Assembly: GCF_034259205.1 (NCBI RefSeq)
Contig: NZ_CP139487.1
Location: 3,286,001-3,350,000, forward strand
From: Peredibacter starrii
Lineage (GTDB): Bacteria; Bdellovibrionota; Bacteriovoracia; Bacteriovoracales; Bacteriovoracaceae
Direction: 5' to 3'
Length of the DNA: 64,000 nt
Part shown: positions 51,233 to 60,023 of the stretch, piece after piece
How positions within the stretch are numbered: position 1 is the first letter of the stretch
Layout of the letters: every line of letters begins with the position of its first letter
Notes under the pieces: generated by a model
Seen by the model: the letters and a program-made list of their open reading frames with translations, nothing else
Told to the model about the DNA's origin: nothing
Databases searched by the model: none
Program-made: the position numbers and the translations under genes

Positions 51233-52981
51233 TTCTTTTTGAACCCAGGTATCGACTTGCTCTTCCATTATATCAAGTGGAATTGCCCCGTCTCTCAGAA
51301 CAACATCGTGATATTTTCTCACATCAAATTTTTCACCTAGAGCTTTGCGAGATTTCTCTCTGAGCTCTAGGAACTTAAGCATTCCGACTTTGTAGGCCGT
51401 TGCCTGTCCCGGCATGACAAAATAACGTTCGATCTCTTTCACTGTTTCAAGGTCCGCACTAGGAGTATTCGACTTCATATAATGAATCGCTTCCTCGCGG
51501 GTCCATTTTTTGGAATGAATACCAGTATCAACCACTAAACGTACCGCTCGCCATATTTCCATCGAGAGACGTCCAAAATCAGAATAAGGGTCCTGGTAGA
51601 ATCCAATTTCTTTTGGAAGAAGCTCAGCATAGAGTCCCCATCCTTCAATATAAGCAGTAAAACCCCCGTCCCTTCTGAATTTCGGTAAATGCTCTAACTC
51701 ATTGGCAATGGCAATTTGCATATGGTGACCAGGAATTGCTTCATGGTAGGCCAGTGCCTCAAGTTTATATTTTGGATTATCGGCCATCTTATAAAGATTC
51801 ACATAGTAGATCCCCGGACGATTTCCCTCCATTGAAGGACCACTATAAAATGCAGTTCCCGCACTCTTCTCACGATAGGCCTCGACAGGCTTAACCATAA
51901 GTTCGGCCTTCGGAAAGGTATTAAAGAGTTGAGGCAGAGCGGTCTTGATATTAGTCAGAACTAGATTCACTTGATTCAAATAAGCCGTGCGACCATCTTC
52001 CGTATTCGGATAAGCGAATTCATTACCACGAAGATGCTTGAAGAAGGCCTGAAGACTTCCTTTGAAACCAACCTGCTTCATAATGACGTGCATTTCTTTT
52101 TGAATGCGTGCCACTTCGGCCTTTCCAATTTCATGGATCTGTTCTGCGGTAAGATTTGTCGTGGTTGTCGAACGAAGCCGGTAGTTGTAATAGTCCTTCC
52201 CTTTCGGAAGGGCCCAAACTCCGTTGTTCTTTTTATACTTTCTGGAGAGCTCCGATACATAAGAGATAAGCTGACGATAGGCCGGTCTTACATAAAAATC
52301 CAGTGCCTCTTCCGCGTCCGCAGTAAGCCTTACTTTCTCATCGCCCGTGAGATTTAGTTTTTCAAGCTTCATCTTAAAATCATTCATCAGAGGATTATTT
52401 TGCTCCGAGATGATGTTCTTTGAATCTTCAATGACTTTTGAAAACACAAAGTTGGGCGGAACAATTCCAAGCTTAGTTTGCTTCTTCACAAAAACCATTC
52501 GCTCAGAGAAGACGCGCTTAATTTCTTTCATGCGAGAAATGTAGGCCAGAGCATCGGCCTTATTATCAATTTGATGCATGTTAATTAAGAAACTTGGTGC
52601 CTCTGATTGATACCCAAACATTTGGTTCAAAGGAAAAGCATGATAACGCCACTGAAAGCCTTCAATATCCAGGTTCAATTGGTACTGAAGAATTTTGTAA
52701 CTAAGCTTGGCCGCCTCATTAAGCTTATCATAATCGAAGCTCTTAAGTGTTTTAAGGTATTCCTGGTTCTTCTGATGTTCGGCCAGCTCATAGGCCTCGG
52801 TTTCATTATTGAGTAAACCATAATTGGTTTTTCGTCCCAAATAAGTTTGCCAGGTGGGATAGCGAGAGACCTTCTCTTCAAAATAAGAATCAAAGAATTT
52901 TTCAATCCGATCAGACTCTGTAAGAGATTTTTCATGGGAACAAGATACGACTAGGAGTAATAAGAAGATGAATTTTAGCAT
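51221..52981 (-). CDS. DUF885 family lipoprotein, probable metallopeptidase
   Basis: A 586-residue protein with a lipoprotein signal (FIFLLLLVVSC). It belongs to DUF885 (PF05960): YHEAIPGHHMQIAIANE provides an HExxxGHH-type zinc motif, with YIEGWGLYAELLPKE downstream providing further acid residues, and MEGNRPGIYYVNLY upstream. The family is predicted to hold metal-dependent peptidases. It would act at the periplasmic face or on the outer membrane. It is a single gene; the 3' end overlaps the cysteine-rich gene. Confidence 0.9.
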   Translation of the reverse strand: MLKFIFLLLLVVSCSHEKSLTESDRIEKFFDSYFEEKVSRYPTWQTYLGRKTNYGLLNNETEAYELAEHQKNQEYLKTLKSFDYDKLNEAAKLSYKILQYQLNLDIEGFQWRYHAFPLNQMFGYQSEAPSFLINMHQIDNKADALAYISRMKEIKRVFSERMVFVKKQTKLGIVPPNFVFSKVIEDSKNIISEQNNPLMNDFKMKLEKLNLTGDEKVRLTADAEEALDFYVRPAYRQLISYVSELSRKYKKNNGVWALPKGKDYYNYRLRSTTTTNLTAEQIHEIGKAEVARIQKEMHVIMKQVGFKGSLQAFFKHLRGNEFAYPNTEDGRTAYLNQVNLVLTNIKTALPQLFNTFPKAELMVKPVEAYREKSAGTAFYSGPSMEGNRPGIYYVNLYKMADNPKYKLEALAYHEAIPGHHMQIAIANELEHLPKFRRDGGFTAYIEGWGLYAELLPKEIGFYQDPYSDFGRLSMEIWRAVRLVVDTGIHSKKWTREEAIHYMKSNTPSADLETVKEIERYFVMPGQATAYKVGMLKFLELREKSRKALGEKFDVRKYHDVVLRDGAIPLDIMEEQVDTWVQKELHL

Positions 52982-53003
52982 GTGAAAATGCTAGCACATA
53001 ATG

Positions 53004-53025
53004 GGCCCGGAAACACCGGGCCTTT
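53004..53025. terminator. Hairpin terminator
   Basis: The stem GGCCCGG / CCGGGCC has an AAACA loop, followed on the plus strand by TTTTAT. It lies between two minus-strand genes and most likely ends the upstream small secreted gene, although its T run points the other way. Confidence 0.6.
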
Positions 53026-53033
53026 TATATTAA

Positions 53034-53354
53034 TTACTGACAATTAACTGATTCAGATAATACACGGCCGGACTTTAAAGGGGCCTCACAAGTCATTTTA
53101 AAAAGCGAGCGGCCAGGAGAACGGAAGGGAACAGTTCCACGAATCACAGTTCCATGCACATAATGTCCCACCGTACGCATCTTAGAAACCAAACAAGCAT
53201 TCATATCAATGGCCATATCTGCTTGTGTATCAACCAGTGCTTTTTCGATGGCCTGACAAAATCTTCTGACCTCTGATTCAGTTGATGGACGACTGATGTT
53301 TGCAAAACTAGAAGTTGCAAAAAGAACGAATATGAGAACCACTAACGTTTTCAT
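53034..53354 (-). CDS. Small secreted protein of unknown function
   Basis: A 106-residue protein with signal peptide (LVVLIFVLFATSSFA). The mature part has four cysteines, likely two disulfides. It contains NACLVSKM near residue 54, very like the C-terminal NACYVSKM of the secreted protein at 50771-51232. No known family is recognised. Confidence 0.72.
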   Translation of the reverse strand: MKTLVVLIFVLFATSSFANISRPSTESEVRRFCQAIEKALVDTQADMAIDMNACLVSKMRTVGHYVHGTVIRGTVPFRSPGRSLFKMTCEAPLKSGRVLSESVNCQ

Positions 53355-53547
53355 CTGAACTCCTTATATGTATTTGAAGTCGAGGTAACTAGCACACAAG
53401 AATACCCAATAAAACTGAAGAAGAATCCCCTGTAAGAAGGTAATGGTCTTATCTTTGGCCAATCATTAGAAAACCAAGGCAAATATTTAATTGAAAGAAC
53501 ACGTTTTGCTTCTTAGGATTTATAACAATAGAACACCAGGAGTCATT

Positions 53548-54003
53548 ATGGAACTCAACTTTCCTGTTCAGGCGAAAATCTTAAAACCAATCTCTGAAGT
53601 TTTTGATGCTGTTTATAATCCGAAGAAACTCTCTACCTATTTTGTTACGGGAGGGGCCAGTGGCCCAATGGATGAAGGAGCAAAAGTCATGTGGGAATTT
53701 GCAGATTTTCCTGGAGCATTTCCTGTCTATGTTAAAAACGTAAAAAAGAATGAACAGATCGTCTTTGAGTGGGAGGCCAATGATGGAACAGGACACGGTG
53801 CCGGTTATAACACCACAGTGACATTTGACTTCAGCGAGGTCGATGAATACTCGACGCGGGTAAAAATTCTAGAATCAGGATGGAGAGATCCTGATAAATT
53901 TCTTAACGCAGCAGTGGGCAATTCAAAGGGATGGATGCAAATGGTGTGCTGTTTAAAAGCATACGTCGAATATGGCATCAATCTCAGAAAAGGTTTTATG
54001 TAA
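53548..54003 (+). CDS. SRPBCC domain protein
   Basis: About 151 residues, one helix-grip (START/Bet v1-like) domain: FPVQAKILKPISEVFDAVYNP at the start, VMWEFADFPG and QIVFEWEAND in the sheet, and GNSKGWMQMVCCLKAYVEYG in the last helix. The ligand is unknown. The start at 53548 is set by AGGAG; an in-frame ATG at 53491 has none. The convergent GNAT gene follows after an 11-base gap. Confidence 0.87.
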   Translation: MELNFPVQAKILKPISEVFDAVYNPKKLSTYFVTGGASGPMDEGAKVMWEFADFPGAFPVYVKNVKKNEQIVFEWEANDGTGHGAGYNTTVTFDFSEVDEYSTRVKILESGWRDPDKFLNAAVGNSKGWMQMVCCLKAYVEYGINLRKGFM

Positions 54004-54014
54004 CCAGGAATTTC

Positions 54015-54557
54015 TCACAACGAGGAAAGCTTAAGAGTCATCTGCACATCATCAATCATTTCGTTTTCTACACGAAGGGCATCTTGAATAGTTCCTTGCT
54101 CTTTAAATCCAAGACCCGAGTACAATTTTCGCGCCACTACGTTATGTGCAAAAACACTGAGATCGATCCATGAAATTTGAGTTTGTTTTTTTGCCCATGA
54201 AAGGGCCTCGTCCATCAGGGCCTTGCCTATTCCTTGAGAACGGTAATCATTTTCAATTCCAATTCCTAAACGCATGCGATGAACCTGGGCCTCAACTCCT
54301 CCACATTTTAGGTTTACATGGCCCACAAATTTTCCATCTACAACTGCGACCCAGATCATTGACCAGTTTGGGGAAAAAGGTTTTGAGCTTAAGCTCTTAA
54401 CAATTTTATCCAGAAACTCAGCTTCATCCCACTTGTGATTAGTAGGAAATGGATGAGCATAAATACCCCCAATACCCTTCTCACGCATATGAGTAATACA
54501 GTGACGAGTATAAAGCTCGGCATCATCTACTGAACATTGTTTGATCGAGAAGTTCAT
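54015..54557 (-). CDS. GNAT family N-acetyltransferase
   Basis: A 180-residue acetyltransferase. MIWVAVVDGKFVGHVNLKC, RLGIGIENDYRSQGIGKALMDEAL with the R/Q-x-x-G-x-G/A pyrophosphate loop for acetyl-CoA, and FAHNVVARKLYSGLGFKEQG match the fold motifs. The acceptor is unknown; it may be a protein N-terminus, amine or amino acid. It is a single gene. Confidence 0.92.
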   Translation of the reverse strand: MNFSIKQCSVDDAELYTRHCITHMREKGIGGIYAHPFPTNHKWDEAEFLDKIVKSLSSKPFSPNWSMIWVAVVDGKFVGHVNLKCGGVEAQVHRMRLGIGIENDYRSQGIGKALMDEALSWAKKQTQISWIDLSVFAHNVVARKLYSGLGFKEQGTIQDALRVENEMIDDVQMTLKLSSL

Positions 54558-54607
54558 TTTTAACCTACCAAATGCGAATTGAAATCTGGGGCAAATACCA
54601 GTGGTTT

Positions 54608-54627
54608 ATTTAGTTGTACCACTAAAT
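54608..54627. promoter_or_regulatory. Palindromic operator candidate upstream of DUF1254 gene
   Basis: Perfect 7-base arms (ATTTAGT / ACTAAAT) flank TGTACC. It lies 28 bases before the DUF1254 start codon, where it would overlap the promoter or first transcribed bases. Regulator unknown. Confidence 0.45.
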
Positions 54628-54655
54628 AGTATCTGATTTCTTCAAGGAGATAAAA

Positions 54656-56068
54656 ATGAAAACGATTTTGTCTGCTTTATTGCTCTTCACCCTGGCGAAT
54701 CTTTCATTCGCTCAGGACAAGGTCGATCCAAAGCTTCAGGAGCAGAATGCCTACAAGGCCGCCCTCTGGGGCATGCCTATTGTAAGTTTCGATGCCATGA
54801 GAGAGGCCTACCAACGAGATGCCAAGGCCAAATATAATGATATCGTTTATTGGTCTAGGCCAGCAGACTCAAAACTTCAAATCACAACTCCAAATAATTC
54901 CACTCTCTATGTTTACATCAACTACAACCTGACCAATGGACCAGTTGTCATCAGCGTACCAGAGGCCAAAAACATTGGTCTTTTTGGATCAATGAACGAT
55001 GCCTGGCAAGTCCCACTCGCGGACATTGGCCCCAAGGGTGAAGACAAAGGAAAAGGTGGAAAATATCTTCTTATCCCGCCTGAATATAAGGGAGATATTC
55101 CAGTTGGTTATATTAACGTCAATGCGCTCACTATGAATGGTTATGCTATTTTTCGAGTGATCCCCAAGTCTTTCGAAGACAAGGACCTTAAAAAGGCAGT
55201 TAGTCTTATTAAAACCGTTCGTGCTTATCCTTTAGCAGAAGCGGTCTATCCACCAAAGCAAAGATATATTGATATGGCCGGAAAAGAATTTAATGGCCTG
55301 GTCACATATGACTCGAGCTACTTCACTCGATTATCTCGGATGATCAACGAAGAAAATGTTCATGCTCGAGATACATTTGCCATGGATCAATTGAAGACCA
55401 TCGGAATTGAAAGAGGAAAAAACTTTACTCCAGACACGAAATCAGAGCCTATGCTGACAAATGCCGCTAAAAAGGCCCAGCAATTTTTTATGACATCTGC
55501 GACTGAAATGAATCCCTTTTTCCCTAAGTCACATTGGCTAGCACCAGATCCGATTGGACCGAAGACGGGCTTTAGCTATATGGAGGGAGATAAACTTGCC
55601 ATTGAAAGCCGGGGATTGGTCTTTTTCCTGGCCTGTGCTCCTCCCAAAAATTTAGGAGCGGCCTCAATCTATGTGGCGGGCTTCAAAGACAACAAAGATC
55701 AGCTCTTCATGGGTGAAAAGAACTATCGCTTACATGTTCCTGCAAAAGTTCCTGTGAACCAGTATTGGTCAGCAACTGTTTATGATTCAGAGACAGCTGG
55801 ATTCATTATCAACTCACCAAAGCAGACCGTAGATTCTTTTAACCAGAAGCTCGCCAAAAATGCAGATGGCTCAGTTGATATCTACTTTGGGCCAAAGGCT
55901 CCAGAAGGAAAAATGGAGAACTGGATTTACACTCAACCAGGGAAACGTTGGTTTACATTCTTCCGCTTCTACGGGCCAGAAGAAGCAATTAAGAACAAAA
56001 GCTGGAAACTACCGGATATAGAAAATGTGTCAACCAATTTAATGCAAGCCGAAGAAGAGAAACCTTAG
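54656..56068 (+). CDS. Exported DUF1254/DUF1214 protein
   Basis: A 470-residue protein with signal peptide (residues 1-19, ending LSFA). The N-terminal half matches DUF1254 ([40 protein letters not shown]) and the C-terminal half DUF1214 ([37 protein letters not shown]). This pair is widespread and exported; its role is unknown. AAGGAG precedes the ATG. The aquaporin gene follows after eight bases, so they form an operon, and a palindrome upstream may control both. Confidence 0.9.
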   Translation: MKTILSALLLFTLANLSFAQDKVDPKLQEQNAYKAALWGMPIVSFDAMREAYQRDAKAKYNDIVYWSRPADSKLQITTPNNSTLYVYINYNLTNGPVVISVPEAKNIGLFGSMNDAWQVPLADIGPKGEDKGKGGKYLLIPPEYKGDIPVGYINVNALTMNGYAIFRVIPKSFEDKDLKKAVSLIKTVRAYPLAEAVYPPKQRYIDMAGKEFNGLVTYDSSYFTRLSRMINEENVHARDTFAMDQLKTIGIERGKNFTPDTKSEPMLTNAAKKAQQFFMTSATEMNPFFPKSHWLAPDPIGPKTGFSYMEGDKLAIESRGLVFFLACAPPKNLGAASIYVAGFKDNKDQLFMGEKNYRLHVPAKVPVNQYWSATVYDSETAGFIINSPKQTVDSFNQKLAKNADGSVDIYFGPKAPEGKMENWIYTQPGKRWFTFFRFYGPEEAIKNKSWKLPDIENVSTNLMQAEEEKP

Positions 56069-56076
56069 GAGTAATT

Positions 56077-56841
56077 ATGAATACAAAAAAACTTTTGGCC
56101 GAGGCACTGGGTACAGCGTGGTTAGTGTTCGGCGGATGTGGCTCAGCTGTACTCGCAGCCGCCTTTCCGAAGCTTGGAATTGGATTTCATGGTGTAGCAC
56201 TTGCCTTTGGTCTGACTGTTGTGACCATGGCCTACGCCATTGGACCTATTTCCGGTTGTCATTTAAACCCTGCAGTCACAGTGGGGCTGGCGGTAGCGGG
56301 AAGACATTCTAAAGCGGAAGTTGTTCCATATATCGTTGCTCAAGTTATCGGAGGGATTGTAGGAGCTGGAGTGCTCTATATGATCGCCTCGGGGAAAGCA
56401 GATTTTTCTCTCGGAGGGTTTGCATCCAATGGCTACGGAGAACACTCTCCCGGTGGATACTCATTACTCGCGGGATTCCTCACTGAGTTTGTGGCCACTG
56501 CTTTTTTTCTTTTTGTGATCCTGGGCTCAACCGATAAGCTCGCCCCAACAGGTTTTGCTCCTCTCTCCATCGGATTGTGCTTAACCCTCATTCACTTAAT
56601 CACCATTCCCGTGACTAATACTTCAGTTAACCCGGCAAGAAGCATGGGTCCTGCTATCTTTGTGGGTGGCTGGGCCATTCAACAACTTTGGCTTTTCTGG
56701 ATTGCTCCGCTTTTAGGTGCAGTGGCCGGATCAGTTGTTTATAAATTTATCTACACAGAAGATGAGCGAACTCTTCCTGAGAAAAGAAGAGAACAAGCTC
56801 GTAGAGTTGTTCCTCAGGACAGAGTTGGACAAGGTATTTAA
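56077..56841 (+). CDS. aqpZ: Aquaporin Z
   Basis: A 254-residue water channel of the inner membrane, six helices. Both NPA boxes are intact ([18 protein letters not shown] and [13 protein letters not shown]). The selectivity-filter residues of AqpZ are kept: Phe in [10 protein letters not shown], His in [13 protein letters not shown], Thr and the Arg of NPARS, so it should pass water and not glycerol. The C-terminus has an extra basic tail of about 25 residues. AGGAG precedes the ATG. It is co-transcribed with the DUF1254 gene; osmotic function is likely. Confidence 0.95.
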   Translation: MNTKKLLAEALGTAWLVFGGCGSAVLAAAFPKLGIGFHGVALAFGLTVVTMAYAIGPISGCHLNPAVTVGLAVAGRHSKAEVVPYIVAQVIGGIVGAGVLYMIASGKADFSLGGFASNGYGEHSPGGYSLLAGFLTEFVATAFFLFVILGSTDKLAPTGFAPLSIGLCLTLIHLITIPVTNTSVNPARSMGPAIFVGGWAIQQLWLFWIAPLLGAVAGSVVYKFIYTEDERTLPEKRREQARRVVPQDRVGQGI

Positions 56842-57617
56842 GATTTAGGCTTTAATGCTCTGGTGGCGATGAAGCAGTCCATGAGATTGTTGATCCCGCC
56901 AGCGCTTTTCCATCCATCTTCATAGAACCCAATCAAATGAAATCCTGCCGCAATTTGTCCACCGATCTGATCTTGTAGCGTATGTCCAAATGTAATGGGT
57001 TCATCCTGACCGTATAAACGAACTCGCTCTTCTTCAGTGATGCTCGTTAAATCCGAGTAAGGTAACTTATGCTTAAGTTCAACGATGCCTTGTTTTTCTT
57101 TTTCAGGATCCAGTATCAGCGTTACTGGGTTAGTAAAACCAGAAATCAAAGTTCCACCCGCTTTCAAAACCCTAAAGGCCTCTTTCCAAACAGGTTTGAC
57201 GTCCGGAACAAAACAATTCGAACATGGATGAAAAATAAGATCAAAGCTATCGTTTGAAAAACATGAGAGATCACTCATATCTCCCTCAACGGTCCTTAAC
57301 TTTAGATTATCACGGTCCGCAACTAAACGATCTTGGGACAATTGATTCGGAGAGAGGTCAAACACTGTTACTTCAGCTCCAGCAGCAGCAAAAATCGGAG
57401 CTTGTTGTCCGCCACCTGAGGCCAATGCTAAAATTTTGAGACCCTGCATAGACGGAAACCATTCCTTTGGAACAGGTTTCTCGGGAGTTAAAACAACACT
57501 CCACTCGCCCTGTCTGGCCTTCGCAATGACTTCGGATGAGACCGGAAGAGTCCATTGATTTTTTTTATCAACCTGCTTGTTCCAGGCATCTTTATTTCTT
57601 TCTAAAATTGTTTTCAT
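56838..57617 (-). CDS. SAM-dependent class I methyltransferase
   Basis: A 259-residue cytoplasmic enzyme. [21 protein letters not shown] is motif [19 protein letters not shown] motif [24 protein letters not shown] motif III, and [15 protein letters not shown] motif IV, all of the Rossmann methyltransferase fold. The acceptor is unknown. It is 3 bases after the FKBP gene, so co-translated. The stop shares four bases with aqpZ. Confidence 0.92.
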   Translation of the reverse strand: MKTILERNKDAWNKQVDKKNQWTLPVSSEVIAKARQGEWSVVLTPEKPVPKEWFPSMQGLKILALASGGGQQAPIFAAAGAEVTVFDLSPNQLSQDRLVADRDNLKLRTVEGDMSDLSCFSNDSFDLIFHPCSNCFVPDVKPVWKEAFRVLKAGGTLISGFTNPVTLILDPEKEKQGIVELKHKLPYSDLTSITEEERVRLYGQDEPITFGHTLQDQIGGQIAAGFHLIGFYEDGWKSAGGINNLMDCFIATRALKPKS

Positions 57618-57620
57618 AAA

Positions 57621-57965
57621 TTAATCGTCGCGAGTTCTCACTTCCAAAAGTTCGACAGTGAATAATAAATTTGAATTGGGTTTAATGATGGCACCAACTT
57701 GTCTTTCACCATAGGCCAGATAAGCGGGCACAAAAAGTTTACGCTTTCCACCGACTTTCATTCCCATCACCCCTTGATCCCATCCCTTAATCACCCGACC
57801 TGTTCCAATCACAAACTGGAAAGGACGACCTCGATCAATTGATGAATCAAACTTTGTTCCGTCTTCAAGAAAACCTTCGTATTGAACAAAGAGTAAAGCA
57901 CCTTTCACTGCTTCTTTTCCGGTACCAACTTCGATATCTGTAATTTGTAATTCGTTTTGATTCAT
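57621..57965 (-). CDS. FKBP-type peptidyl-prolyl isomerase
   Basis: A 114-residue cytoplasmic FKBP domain: LFVQYEGFLEDGTKFDSSIDRGRPFQFVIG, VIKGWDQGVMGMKVGGKRKLFVP and LAYGERQVGAIIKPNSNLLFTVELLEV read through the standard catalytic fold, with the FDSS, VIKGWDQG and F residues in place. It is a single-domain protein without a signal. It is the first gene of a pair with a methyltransferase. Confidence 0.95.
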   Translation of the reverse strand: MNQNELQITDIEVGTGKEAVKGALLFVQYEGFLEDGTKFDSSIDRGRPFQFVIGTGRVIKGWDQGVMGMKVGGKRKLFVPAYLAYGERQVGAIIKPNSNLLFTVELLEVRTRDD

Positions 57966-58027
57966 TTCTTTCTCACTTTGAAGACTTTAAGCAAGAATAT
58001 ATCAGAAAAATCATCTACACTAGACGC

Positions 58028-58357
58028 ATGAATTACATCCTACTTGCAGTGGCAGTCATCTTTGAAGTTATTGGAACATCTCTATTAAAAACCACAGAAG
58101 GTTTTACCAAGGTCCTGCCTTCCATCGCTCTCTTGGGTTGTTATTCAATGGCCTTCTACCTTATGAGTATCGTGGTTAAGACGATCCCTGTTGGCATTGT
58201 ATACGCCACATGGTCAGCCGGCGGAATTGTTCTCGTATCTGCCATCTCTTACTTTATCTTTAAGCAATCTCTAGACCTTACCGCTATTTTGGGTCTGGGA
58301 TTAATCATTGCCGGTGTTATTATTATCAATGTCTTCTCTAAGGCAGGCACCCATTAA
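58028..58357 (+). CDS. SMR family multidrug/quaternary ammonium transporter
   Basis: A 109-residue protein with four membrane helices, the EmrE/QacC type: VIFEVIGTSLLKTTEGF with the essential Glu (E13), VYATWSAGGIVLVSAISYF with the conserved Tyr and Trp, and FKQSLDLTAILGLGLIIAGVI. It exports lipophilic cations by proton exchange as a homodimer. It stands alone, and the histidine kinase gene follows in the same direction after 70 bases. Confidence 0.94.
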   Translation: MNYILLAVAVIFEVIGTSLLKTTEGFTKVLPSIALLGCYSMAFYLMSIVVKTIPVGIVYATWSAGGIVLVSAISYFIFKQSLDLTAILGLGLIIAGVIIINVFSKAGTH

Positions 58358-58427
58358 CCTAACCTTTTTACAGGGTCTTATACCTTAATAACCTTTAAAT
58401 TTAGACTCTGTTAATCTTATTTGGCCC

Positions 58428-59651
58428 ATGACAAACGCAACATTCATGCCCTTATATTCTCAGTCGATACAATGGTTCCTCATTGGAATGTGCCTGTTCC
58501 TTGCATTTGCTTTCATCCTTATCATCCTCCATTACAAAAAAAAGATGTCCCGCCAAATTAATGAAATGAAACAAAGTCAGAAGAACCTCGACTTTGCTCT
58601 TCAGTCAGGTCGGATGGGAACCTGGGAAATAGATCTCGTGACGAATGTTGTGAAGTGCTCAAACGAAATGCTCTATCTTTGGGGTGTGAACTCAAATGAA
58701 TTCGATGGCGATCGCTCTATCCTTCAAAGCAGAGTACATCCTGATGATTTAGAAAAAATGAGAGCGGCCATTGATAAGGCCATCGCCAACGAAGTTATTT
58801 ACGAAATGGAGTACCGAATTTTTCCCTTTCCTGGACTTGAACGTTGGGTCATCTCTCGCGGAAGATGTACTTTCGCTCCTGGAACTAAAAAGCCCATTCG
58901 TTTTTCCGGCGTGGTCTATGACATTACAGAAAAGAAAGTGAAAGAAGAAGAACTTAAGGCCGCCATTAAAATACGTGATCAGTTTCTCATGATGGCCAGT
59001 CATGAACTCAGAACACCTCTGACTTGTATGCAATTGCAACTGCAAGTCGCTGAATGGGACTTGAAACATCGTTTTCCTGAGGCCTTTACCTTTGAGCGCA
59101 TTGAAACCAACATAAAAAAGAACAACCAACATCTTTCTAGAATCACTCGTTTGGTAGATCAGATTCTGGATGAATCAAAAATTTCTCAAGGACGCCTCAT
59201 TATGCTCTTTGAGCATTTTGACCTGAGCGAGATGGTAGTGGACCTCATTGAGCAGTACAAAGTTACGGCCGAGTTTTCTGGAGTGGAGGTCCTCTTCTCT
59301 CCGACAGAAAAAGTAAGCGGGATGTGGGACAGATTTCGACTAGAACAGGTCTTTCTCAATCTGCTTATCAACGGAATTCGTTACGGGAATAGAAAACCGA
59401 TACATATTACGGTAAAAAAAGAAGGCAATAAGGCCCTTCTTTCAGTCAGAGATGAGGGTATTGGCATCAAGTCAGAAGATCAAAAAAGAATATTTGAACG
59501 CTTTGAGCGGGCCTCACACGACAAAGAAGTGAATGGTCTCGGCCTCGGGTTATATATTGCCAATAAAATTGTTACTGACCATGGCGGCGAAATACGTCTT
59601 GAAAGTGAATTTGGTAAAGGTTCAAAATTTATAGTCGTCTTACCTCTCTGA
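58428..59651 (+). CDS. PAS-containing sensor histidine kinase
   Basis: A 407-residue kinase: one membrane helix (about 12-32), a PAS domain (about 50-170, ending with SGVVYDITEKKVKEEE), HisKA with LMMASHELRTPL (H192), and HATPase (about 290-405: NLLINGIRYGNRKP, RDEGIGIKSEDQKRIFERF, GLGLGLYIANKIV). No receiver is adjacent, so it is an orphan kinase. It may sense the membrane or a PAS ligand such as haem or flavin; nothing seen decides this. Confidence 0.94.
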   Translation: MTNATFMPLYSQSIQWFLIGMCLFLAFAFILIILHYKKKMSRQINEMKQSQKNLDFALQSGRMGTWEIDLVTNVVKCSNEMLYLWGVNSNEFDGDRSILQSRVHPDDLEKMRAAIDKAIANEVIYEMEYRIFPFPGLERWVISRGRCTFAPGTKKPIRFSGVVYDITEKKVKEEELKAAIKIRDQFLMMASHELRTPLTCMQLQLQVAEWDLKHRFPEAFTFERIETNIKKNNQHLSRITRLVDQILDESKISQGRLIMLFEHFDLSEMVVDLIEQYKVTAEFSGVEVLFSPTEKVSGMWDRFRLEQVFLNLLINGIRYGNRKPIHITVKKEGNKALLSVRDEGIGIKSEDQKRIFERFERASHDKEVNGLGLGLYIANKIVTDHGGEIRLESEFGKGSKFIVVLPL

Positions 59652-59762
59652 GTCTTTTTTCCCCGAACAACCCTCATCAGCATTTTCTAAATTCTTCAAA
59701 ATTCATCATCCTAGTCTGGTACGAAAGTTGCTCAGGAATTAATGTCGCACAAAGGAGGCCGT

Positions 59763-60023
59763 ATGATTTTAAAGATTGTGTTCACCGCATTTGTTCTTAT
59801 GTGTATTGGTGCCGTCTCTATGCCAGTACGTGCAGATGACGACTCAATGAAACAGAAGGCAGAAGAAGTAGGTAATGACGTTAAGCGAGGAAGCAAGGAT
59901 GCTTCTCGTAAGGTAAAAGACGAAACATGCGAGCTTGTGAACGGCAAAATGGAATGTGCCGGTCAGAAGGCCAAGCATTCCATTCAAAAAGGCGCAGATA
60001 AAGTTGAAGACGCCATAGATTAG
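59763..60023 (+). CDS. Small exported helical protein
   Basis: About 86 residues: a signal peptide (VFTAFVLMCIGAVSMPVRA) then a hydrophilic, Lys/Asp/Glu-rich helix with two cysteines (ETCELVNGKMEC). The heptad-like pattern of A/V and charged residues (KAEEVGNDVKRGSKDAS) resembles stress proteins such as CsbD- or LEA-like peptides, but there is no firm match. The start at 59763 has AGGAGG; an earlier in-frame ATG at 59742 has no site. Its stop shares four bases with the convergent TamB-like gene. Confidence 0.75.
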   Translation: MILKIVFTAFVLMCIGAVSMPVRADDDSMKQKAEEVGNDVKRGSKDASRKVKDETCELVNGKMECAGQKAKHSIQKGADKVEDAID

